DNA of 64,000 bases from Polytrichum commune (taxonomy: Eukaryota; Streptophyta; Polytrichopsida; Polytrichales; Polytrichaceae), in NCBI GenBank assembly GCA_950295325.1, contig OX485806.1:866001-930000 (forward strand), written 5' to 3'. The notes below the pieces were generated by a model. That model was not told the DNA's origin. It ran no database searches and saw only the letters and a list, made by a program, of their open reading frames with translations. How positions within the stretch are numbered: position 1 is the first letter of the stretch; the number at the start of each line of letters is the position of its first letter. The translations under genes were made by a program, and so were the position numbers. Below are positions 10,392-18,253 of the stretch, in pieces.

Positions 10392-11682
10392 AATGATTGC
10401 ACATGGACGTGGCGATGTCAAGTATGCTCATTATGCTCTTGATTTGTATCCGGCGGATTCAAACCACACGATAGGGTCATTTACAAAGCTTTTACGTGAT
10501 TTGGAGAAACCGCCGTCCCATTCATCAAGATTGTTATTTGAAAACTCGGGATCAAGACCTCTATATGAAGCGGTCTTGGATGGAAGAGATGTATGCGTGC
10601 ACTCGTTGCCGGAGCCACCAAGTGAAGATGTGATTGCGAAGAATTTGCCCCCAACTTTGCGTGTCCAATTGGACAATTGTGCGAAGGACAATAAAAGTAG
10701 ATATGTTTTTGCATATTGGTCGTTGTTGGTGGCGAAGGGCATTTTCAAGGAGGTTTTTGTGTCCTTTCTATTGGTAGGCCACACGTACGATGATATTGAT
10801 GCATCTTTTGGGCGGTGGAGCATGAAGTTGCGCGAGGAGGATTTTCCAACAATCCCATTGTTGATGAAGTCGTACATGGATTTGGAGAACATTCCCGTCA
10901 TCCCCCATATGATCGAGGAGGTTCCAGACTTCAAGGCATTTATAGAACCGTATATTCGAAGCGGAACTCACCGATTGATCGGGCATACGAAGGCACAACA
11001 ATTTCGGTTCTACGTGCGTGACGATGGTGTTCCCGCCATGTAATACAAGTTGTTGTGCACGTCACAAGACTGGAGCCCGCCGGAGGGTCTCCTTGTATGG
11101 CGTGTTGATGGGGAGGGAAGGACGATGTTGTCTGACGGAGAGCCTAAGCCTTGCAAACCAATAGCCATGAAGAATTTGGAGGATATTTTGAAAGGTATAT
11201 CAGGATTCATACAATATTGGGAGAGTTTGAAGATAGCGGATGTTGGCGGATCATGTTGGCATCGTTATGGGAGTTGGATGCATTATTGGACACGTGTTCG
11301 TGCCGCCTTGGCAGACCTCCACCAAGATAGCCCTCATACTTTGAGGCATGGATTTTGGCCACAAACACGAGTCGATGTACAAGCTTCGGAGGCTAGTCTT
11401 TTGGGAAATGGAGAGGTTCGAGAGGAGTTTGATGTGGACGACCATTACGTGGGGCCTGCTAGTAGTCGTCCCCAACCATCTTTCCGCATTGCAGTGGATT
11501 GTCATGAAGGCTATATGCTTATTTTGCGTCCTGGAGACGAGACATATGCAAAGCCAGTGTGGGTGGCAAGAGCTTTGTCCAAACCCAATTTTGTAACTTC
11601 CAGCCCTCGTTTTCGACAAATACAAGTGGAGTACTACCGACCGACAACAAGGAATGAAGATGTGATTCGGCATTATACAGGC
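10392..11682 (+). pseudogene. Putative transposase (DUF7869-like), exon 2, interrupted
   Basis: The exon carries the most recognisable DUF7869 region: RVQLDNCAKDNKSRY (second candidate catalytic Asp), a hydrophobic helix (FAYWSLLVAKGIFKEVF) and VGHTYDDIDASFGRW (third acidic candidate). An in-frame TAA at 11041-11043 (after DDGVPAM) breaks the frame, and the same frame then runs on for another 213 codons. The stop is one C-to-T change from a Gln codon. At 11682 the reading frame enters the inserted gypsy retrotransposon; the frame resumes at 21647. The gene is therefore dead at least twice over: a stop codon and a 10-kb insertion. Confidence 0.6.
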
Positions 11683-12114
11683 TGTCACGTGAGGTGATAT
11701 CGGGGGCTAAGTCACGTCAATTTAGGAGTAAATGGACTCCACTAGGAGTCCATGTGTGTTAGGATGAGTAACGGACTCCATTGGGAGTCCTAGTTAGTTG
11801 TTCATCCCCTCCATGGATGAACTCCACATAGGATTGGGGTTGTATGGAGAGGAAGGCCTCTTGACTTGCCATTGTTGTCAAGTCAAGTCTTGTGAGTGTG
11901 TTTTGAGAGAGAGAGAGCTTGTTGTTGCTTTCTCATGGCTATGGTGTAGTAGATTATGAGTAAAGCCTTTGCATTCTTTCTCCACCACTTGCACTCTTGG
12001 ATTCTCCCTTCGTGGAGTGAGAGATAGCTTGACTCTTGTGTGTGAATTTTAGAGTTTCTTAAGCTTTGTAAGGAGACATTTTAGTTTCTTAAGCTTGGAG
12101 AGAGAAACCCTCAT
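11683..12114 (+). repeat. Left terminal block of the gypsy element (5' LTR or its remnant)
   Basis: 432 bp beginning TGTCACGTGAGG are identical, base for base, to 21104-21535. The right-hand copy is followed by a further 107 bp (ending CGACA) that is absent here; instead the leader starts at ACTTGACAACAA. I found no clear tRNA primer-binding site (TGG start) directly downstream. Confidence 0.85.
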
Positions 12115-13441
12115 ACTTGACAACAATTGTATTCAAATTTTTCATTTTTGGTTGTATTTCTAAGCTAGAAGGGCCCAGTAGTGGGAGCAAATGAGTGATA
12201 CAAGTGTATGAAAGCTTAGTTTGCAATTCCTTGCAACCCTCAAGAAGATTTTGAGAAAAATCTTCACATTTCTCTTTTGGTGTCTCTTTGTGTTTTCTTG
12301 AATTGTTGATGGTTGAATCTTGAGACCAAATGGAATCTCAAGTCACATCTTTCTTGCTTGCAAATTGTGGAAGCAAAGTTTAATTTTTTTAATCAAATCC
12401 GATTTAGTTTTAATTTTTTAAGTTCAAATCCGATTTGTTTTTAAATTTTGTTGAGCTCCGGACGGATCCGGAGCTCACCGGACCCTCCTAAAGCTTCTGG
12501 AGCTCCTGGAGCTCCGGTTCTGCAAGCCGGGCGGGCGGCGCAGGCCGGGCCGGGAGCGGGCGGGCGCAGGCCGGGCCCACGGGCGGGCGGCGCCAGCCGG
12601 GCCGGGGCGGGCGGGCGGGCGTCAGCCGGGCCGGGGCGGGCGGCGCCAGCCAAGCCCAGGTTAGCCCCCTTCCCCTTCCCTTTTTATTATTTTATTATTT
12701 TAGGTTTTTAGGTTTTTGTTTTTGTTTTTGTTTTTGTTTTTATTTTTTATTTTAAAAATATAAACTATTTTTTTTTATTTTTTTTTATTTTTTTTACATT
12801 TTTTTACTTATACCTTTCAAACTTGGCATTTGACTCTCACAAACTTTGAGGTTCAAATTTGGGGGCATACTAGCTCCGATTGGAGTGAAATTTGAGCCTA
12901 TCTTGTGTGAAATTTGCCAAGGAATCCAATGGTGTAATTGGATTGTTGATTGGGATTCAAAATCATTGCTGAAATTGTTAATTTCAACGCTGATTTTTGT
13001 TTTTGGGAGCAAATTAACTCCGAACGGAGTGAAATTTGAGCCTATTTTGTGTGAAATTTGCCAAGGAATCCAATGGTGTAATTGGATTTTTGATTGGAAG
13101 TCAAAATCATTGCTGAAATTGCTAATTTCAACGCTGATTTTTGTTTTTGGGAGCAAATTAACTCCGATTGGAGTGAAATTTGAGCCTAATTTGTGTGAAA
13201 TCTTCCTAGGAGTCCATTGGTGCACTTAGTTTGTTGATTGGAGTTCATAATCACCTTGGAAATGAACATTTTCAACGCTGATTTTTAATTTTAATTACCA
13301 ATCTCAAACCTTTGCACAATTTTGGAATTCTAGGGGCATAAGCATTTGGCATTTGGCAAGGTATTGCCATTTAGATAGTCCGCAACAGGTGCAGGTTTCC
13401 ATTACCTTGTAGATAGTTGCAGGTACTCAAGGGATTATTTT
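12115..13441 (+). other. Gypsy leader: GC-rich tract, T-rich tract and 144-bp tandem repeats
   Basis: This is non-coding leader before gag. A tract at about 12460-12660 is almost pure G/C (GGGCGGGC-type runs), sharply unlike its surroundings. It is followed by a T-rich run with (GTTTTT)n at about 12715-12800. From about 12850 to 13290 there are three tandem copies of a 144-bp unit (anchor GGAGTGAAATTTGAGCC at 12882, 13026 and 13170). Because 144 is a multiple of three, frames stay open on both strands through the repeats, but I see no protein family in them. Confidence 0.8.
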
Positions 13442-14368
13442 ATGGTGCAAACTAGGAGTCGATATTATCGATCTCCATCACCAGATTACTTGGAGGACGT
13501 GGGCACCACAAATCTTGAGCCAGAGGTAGATACCAACGAGGCTTTTGAGCCTATTTCGGCGTTGGACACTACTAGTAGGCTTCGGATTTGGAGTGTCGGC
13601 ACGTTCGACGACATGGAGGACGATCGCCACAATTCAGTGCGTGATCGGTTTTCAGGTCGAGCTGGGGGCATTTCCTTGCCCGATTGGAAACTCCGGTTTC
13701 GTACCTGGATTAAGGAGAAACGCCAAAGGTCTTCCAATTTCAATGATTGGTATGCCTTTGAACTTCTGCCTCAACATTTGGAGTATGAGGCACTCCAAAC
13801 TTACGAACGATGGACAGAGGGTCATCAACGACAACTTCGGGAGGTGGAGCAGTATTGGGAGGCCCGGGTTGAACTTATTTCAGCCCTTAAAGATGGGGCG
13901 ATTGCCACCTTAGCTCCACCCACCTTAAAGGAGGAGGATCCACCGGAGGAGTCTGAGGACCAAGAACTGGCATTTGGGCCACTGGTGGCTGGCAGTAGCA
14001 CGGCTACCCTTTCACGGATGGCACGTGCTACACAGGCAGCATTGACGGCTGTTGGTCCACCACCTCCATTTAATCCCCTTACTGAATTTGTCGCACATTT
14101 GGAAGTGGAGTATGGTGGGTTTCGGCGAGACCAGATGCAGCGCATCCAGGATTTCCGCCGAGAGAAGGATGATACTCCACGGACCATGTATACGCGACTC
14201 GCGCGATTTGCTGTGGAGTCGGGAGGTGTTTTTGCTGAGAGTCAGCTTGTTAAAATATTTTTGTCTAAGATTGACAAGCGGCTACTTGAGTTGGCATCAC
14301 CTCGGATTATCCTCGACTACGAGGGCCGAGCTACGCTTGCACAAGCGTTTGCCGTGGTTGAGAAATAA
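13442..14368 (+). CDS. gag: Gypsy gag (capsid) region
   Basis: 308 codons from ATG to a TAA that is in frame with everything downstream. A disordered N-terminus with a MVQTRSRYYRSPSPD start is followed by a Trp/Arg-rich helical region typical of Ty3/gypsy Gag (LPDWKLRFRTWIKEKRQR), a Glu-rich linker and a second helical block (FVAHLEVEYGGFRRDQMQRI, TPRTMYTRLARFAVESGG). The terminal TAA at 14366-14368 is probably a nonsense mutation of a longer Gag-Pol frame, since the zinc knuckles lie 34 codons further on in the same frame. Gag forms the particle that houses reverse transcription. Confidence 0.75.
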   Translation: MVQTRSRYYRSPSPDYLEDVGTTNLEPEVDTNEAFEPISALDTTSRLRIWSVGTFDDMEDDRHNSVRDRFSGRAGGISLPDWKLRFRTWIKEKRQRSSNFNDWYAFELLPQHLEYEALQTYERWTEGHQRQLREVEQYWEARVELISALKDGAIATLAPPTLKEEDPPEESEDQELAFGPLVAGSSTATLSRMARATQAALTAVGPPPPFNPLTEFVAHLEVEYGGFRRDQMQRIQDFRREKDDTPRTMYTRLARFAVESGGVFAESQLVKIFLSKIDKRLLELASPRIILDYEGRATLAQAFAVVEK

Positions 14369-14401
14369 GATCGGGCTCTTTGCCAACATGATGCCACGGA
14401 T

Positions 14402-15862
14402 ATGGTATCTTGGATGACAGAGAGTCCGAAACCAAGAAGAATTGTCACAGCTACTAGTAGTTTAGCTGAGACTCAACCCGTCAAGGAGCAAAAGATTTTG
14501 CATTGTTGGGGTTGTGGAGAAGCTGGTCATTCGAAGAATGATCCCAATTGTCCTAAGAAGAAGAAAACTCAGCCTTTGGGAAAATTAAAACAAAAGATGG
14601 AACCAGTAAGGGCAGGGGACAATTCTAAGAAGAGACAATTGAAATGTAGCCATTGTGGTGGCACTAATCACGATGTGGATCATTGTTTCCTACTTCATCC
14701 TGAGATGCGGCCTGCCAGTTATGTCACTGGAAAGTCTCCAAGGGAGCAGAGTCTTGAGGCTAAGGTGGCAGAGCTTGAGCAAAAGCTCAAATCTTCTGCA
14801 TCTTTTGCTCAAATTTCTGAGCCGCATGTGGGTGGTGGCACTTCGGGTTCGGACATGTATATGTTTGGAGCAGCTGGAGAGGTGGTGGCGGCGGCTTCTA
14901 CTCGCTCACAAATATTGGCAGATGCGGTGGCTTCCACGAGTGGTGGTAGCAACGAGGTGCTACATCCTCGCCATGCCGGACCAACTGATCAAATTGGTCA
15001 AACACGTTTACCTCTTTCATTTGGATTGGTAGACACCACTGTTGTTGGGGCTAAAAACCCTGTGCCTTTGAAAGATGGGGATTCCATCTCGAAGGATGTT
15101 ACGCAGGCATTGGCATATAAAATTCTCTATATGCCAATTTTCTCGGGTTCGGAGTTTATGGTTTCGGATTTCAAGCCTGCTGCAGTTTTTCATTTAGCTG
15201 GGAGAATGTTAGAAGGTAAGGCGGATTTGCCATCCCTTCAAGTATCCCAAGCTGTGGTTGACGTACATGTGGCTGAGGAGGTGAAGGACTTAGCCAATTT
15301 GCGAGCGGGTCTTGCGGATGCGGCGATCATTGCTTTTGGTAAGCAAATTGATATTCCTCCAGCATCAATTTCAGCAGTGGATACGTCATTTTCGAATTAT
15401 GCGTCGGGAGCGGCATATCTTGCAGACATTTCTGCAAGGCCTGCTCGCGAACGGCATAATTTGCAACCTGGAGTTGTACGGCTGATGAACGACAAATCGT
15501 TGTTTGTCGTTTTACACACGGATATGCCCACTATCCGTGCTACACCACTGAGAGTTATGATGGATTCCGGTGCTCAACCGGTTATGATTGGCAAAGGACT
15601 TGCTGACAGTCTTGGATTGACGCCAGCAAACTTGGATCCTTGTCCATTTACTATTGTGACTTCAGTAGGGGGCACTGAACGTGCAATAGGTTACACCAAG
15701 GCACCTCTACGTTTGATTTTTCATGTGGGGGCAGGGCCTACTTACACTCATTTGTCAATGAAGTATGTTGTTACTAATGCTACCAACTATGATATACTTG
15801 TTGGTCAGCAAGCTCTTTACCCACTTGGCTTTGGTTTGGATAATTGGACGGAAAAGGCATGA
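14402..15862 (+). CDS. Gypsy nucleocapsid zinc knuckles and aspartic protease
   Basis: This runs in the same frame as gag. Two zinc knuckles are visible: CWGCGEAGHSKNDPNC (Cys35, Cys38, His43, Cys50; CX2CX4HX6C) and CSHCGGTNHDVDHC (Cys82, Cys85, His90, Cys95; CX2CX4HX4C). A coiled-coil-like segment (EAKVAELEQKLKS) follows. The retropepsin-like active site is MMDSGAQPVMIG with catalytic Asp388. Further on, TNYDILVGQQAL fits the second conserved block of retroviral-type proteases. The frame ends at TGA 15860-15862, one C-to-T change from an Arg codon, and open frame continues beyond. Confidence 0.8.
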   Translation: MVSWMTESPKPRRIVTATSSLAETQPVKEQKILHCWGCGEAGHSKNDPNCPKKKKTQPLGKLKQKMEPVRAGDNSKKRQLKCSHCGGTNHDVDHCFLLHPEMRPASYVTGKSPREQSLEAKVAELEQKLKSSASFAQISEPHVGGGTSGSDMYMFGAAGEVVAAASTRSQILADAVASTSGGSNEVLHPRHAGPTDQIGQTRLPLSFGLVDTTVVGAKNPVPLKDGDSISKDVTQALAYKILYMPIFSGSEFMVSDFKPAAVFHLAGRMLEGKADLPSLQVSQAVVDVHVAEEVKDLANLRAGLADAAIIAFGKQIDIPPASISAVDTSFSNYASGAAYLADISARPARERHNLQPGVVRLMNDKSLFVVLHTDMPTIRATPLRVMMDSGAQPVMIGKGLADSLGLTPANLDPCPFTIVTSVGGTERAIGYTKAPLRLIFHVGAGPTYTHLSMKYVVTNATNYDILVGQQALYPLGFGLDNWTEKA

Positions 15863-15931
15863 ATTAGACCGGGATGGTCCACTGGAGATGGCAGGAAGGT
15901 ATTTATTCCTGTCACATTTGCAGCCACTACT

Positions 15932-17539
15932 ATGACTATGGTTGCGGAGGCAATGTTTGGTTGCAGCGGTTTAGTTGCAGATTTGCCTTGTGCTCCAGTT
16001 TTATTGGAGGAAACAATGGACTACACTTGTAATGCGGCAGAACAACAATTTTTACCATCTTTTCAAATTCCTGCTCGACATTTCAAGGATCCACCTCCAC
16101 CATGGCGAACTCCTAAGGAGTTATCCGACCATTGTCGACACATTGTAGCGGATTTGGAGCTTGGAGAGGCATCCCCAACTTCATCCTCATTTCCTTTTGC
16201 TCAACTCATTCGTTGGCAACCATCACATGAAGGTATTGTCCTTGTGGAGATCTTTGGAGGCATTGGCACAGGTTTGGCGGCAGTGTTGGAAGCTGGAATT
16301 ACAGTTTGGCGATATATTCATGTGGACAATGGGTATGCAGCCAACAGAGCCGTCCGACACCACATCCAACAATTGTTGTTGACATACCCCGCACAATTGT
16401 CAGCCTCTGCCATTCATGGATGTTGTGGTCAACTTCCTCAAGATGTCACTATGATTAGTGATGAGGATTTGAGAAGGTTGGGCCACGTGGATTTGATTAT
16501 TGCAGGATGGCCTTGTCAAGGCCATTCGCGGGCAGGAACTGGCTAGGGATTGGATGATCCTAGGTCTAGTTTGTTTGCGGATTTGATGCGATTGACACAA
16601 TTGTGGTTTACCCACCAATCAACTCCGCCATGGTACATTTTCGAAAATGTACCATTATTGGGTGATACCCGACACAAAGTGGTGAAGGATGGTGAGTACA
16701 TTAACCAAATTTTGGGTACTCCAACATTTCTGGATGCTGCATCTTTGGGATCCTTTGCTCATCGGCCTCGTTGGTTTTGGACCAACTTGGTATCACCTCG
16801 GGTGCTGTCAGCGGCGATTGCCCGTATTCCCCGCCTTATGGATCGCAAGGTGGATGACATTTTAAATGATCATCGTGTTTCCTTGGCAGTTACCAAGGAT
16901 GACACCTTGCCATTTGCATTAATTAACAAGGTGGGAATTCCGAGAGGTGCACTACCTACTTTTATGACATATCCACAGTCTTTTGCATTTCGATCTCGTG
17001 GACCTGGCATGGTTTGGGATTCAAAATCCCAAACTTATGAGGAGCCTACGGCAGATGAGCGGGAACGCGCCATGGGTTTTCTTACAGGTACCACGGCTGC
17101 TCACAGGCTTCAGGAAGGTCAGAGACGTTTCCTATTGGGGCAAACTATGGATCTTAATGGCATTGTGTGGATAATTGGAATTTGTCTTGCTGCTCAACAA
17201 CGTATGGATGACCGATTGCTTACTCTGAGAGCAGAGAACAATGGTCAGGGGGCAATGGAGCCGCAATCCAAGGATCACATTGAGGTCAATGACACCGAGG
17301 GATTATTTCCTTTGAAACTTCATGTTGCGGAAGAGCTTCGAGTCCAACGTGGTTTTTCGGCTTTGGCCCAAGAGTTTGGGAAGTTGGAGGCCCATAAAAT
17401 GTTTCCACTTCTACTTCTTGGTGATACTTCATATGTGGATAGCTATTTAGCTACACAAACTGATTGTAGTGGAGAGGATACGCATTTGGATTCAAGTGCA
17501 GATAATGGGGGCAAAGGTGTTGCCCTCTCCACGGACTAG
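15932..17539 (+). CDS. Retrotransposon-encoded C5 cytosine DNA methyltransferase (stop within)
   Basis: This is a complete C5-MTase catalytic domain in the Gag-Pol frame. Motif I is LVEIFGGIGTGLAAVLEAGI with an acidic SAM contact in YIHVDN. Motif IV is DLIIAGWPCQGHSRAG, with the catalytic Cys codon at 16514. Motif VI is YIFENVPLLGDTR (Glu codon at 16643). Motif VIII is AHRPRWFWTNL. A motif IX-like region is ADERERAMGF, and motif X is RRFLLGQTMDLNGIVW. The AHRxRxFWxNL signature and the motif I context favour the DNMT3/DRM branch over DNMT1 or CMT. A TAG at 16544-16546, twelve codons after the catalytic Pro-Cys, interrupts the domain, and another TAG at 17537 ends the frame. Both are one C-to-T change from Gln. 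The domain could let the element write methylation on its own or host DNA; that role is inferred. Confidence 0.88.
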
Positions 17540-17551
17540 CAATCACAGGCT

Positions 17552-18253
17552 GTGCTGGCACCAATTGGCAATCCTTCTATGAAGAAGGAAACTACGGAGT
17601 TTGACGATTGGCCAATTGAAGTGGGGCCAAAGCTTACTGGTGCCGAAGCACGAAAGGTACGGGCATTTATTCGCTCTTACCGTAATTGTTTTGCCTTTAG
17701 TCTTCATGATCTTGAAGGATATAAAGGTAAACCTGTTCGTATTCAATTTGAGGACGACCACCCTATTTTCAGACGGCCATACAGACTTAGTACCTCTGAA
17801 AGGTTGGGTGTTCAAACTCGATGTCAAGAGTTATTGGCAGCGGAATTGATTGAACTCTCCAATGGAGAGTATGCTTGTGCCACGGTTATGCCGTCAAAGA
17901 AGGATATCTTTGGCAACTGGACGGAAAAACGGATGTGTGGTGATTATCGTCCAGTCAACCGCAAGACCAAGTCGGATCGATATCCAATGCCGATGCCGGA
18001 GGAGTTGTTTGATGCACTAGGATTTTCTAGAATCTTCAGTACTTTGGATTTGAGGTCTGGTTATCACCAATTACCGTTGTTGTTGGGTGATCGGGTGAAG
18101 ACCGCATTTTGGGGAATTGATAAAGATGGCAAGGATCAACTTTATCATTGGAAATTTCTGCCATTTGGTCTCAAGAATGCACCAGCTGAATTTCAGCGGG
18201 TGATGGACCAATTATTGGCTGGTTTGCCGTTTGCTAGATGTTATCATCTTTAG
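17552..18253 (+). pseudogene. Gypsy reverse transcriptase, N-terminal part (fingers/palm), truncated
   Basis: Same frame as the methyltransferase, separated from it only by TAG 17537. It shows canonical Ty3/gypsy RT blocks: HPIFRRPYRLS, RMCGDYRPVNRKTKSDRYP, FSTLDLRSGYHQLPL (first catalytic Asp), KTAFWGI and HWKFLPFGLKNAPAEFQRVM. The frame should then reach the YxDD catalytic box, but the sequence turns into ARCYHL and a stop at 18251-18253. The other frame picks up with LDVIIFS. Only one of the two box aspartates survives, so a small deletion has removed part of the active site. Confidence 0.88.

Noticed and set aside
10326-10392. Treating the two halves of the DUF7869-like gene as separate genes
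   Set aside because: An 82-bp intron with GT and AG borders joins them in phase and gives a continuous DUF7869-like sequence across the junction.
11683-12114. Block B alone as the complete LTR (TG...CTCA)
   Set aside because: The outer right end is proved by the resumed transposase frame to lie after block A (GACA), and TGTC/GACA are matched inverted ends, so B alone does not explain the termini.
12441-12711. Open frames rich in Ala, Gly, Pro and Arg on both strands
   Set aside because: They arise from the G/C-only tract in the retrotransposon leader; composition is low-complexity and both strands are open.
12794-13229. Overlapping 143- and 127-codon frames in the leader
   Set aside because: They are a by-product of a 144-bp tandem repeat, whose length is a multiple of three; no domain, and open on both strands.
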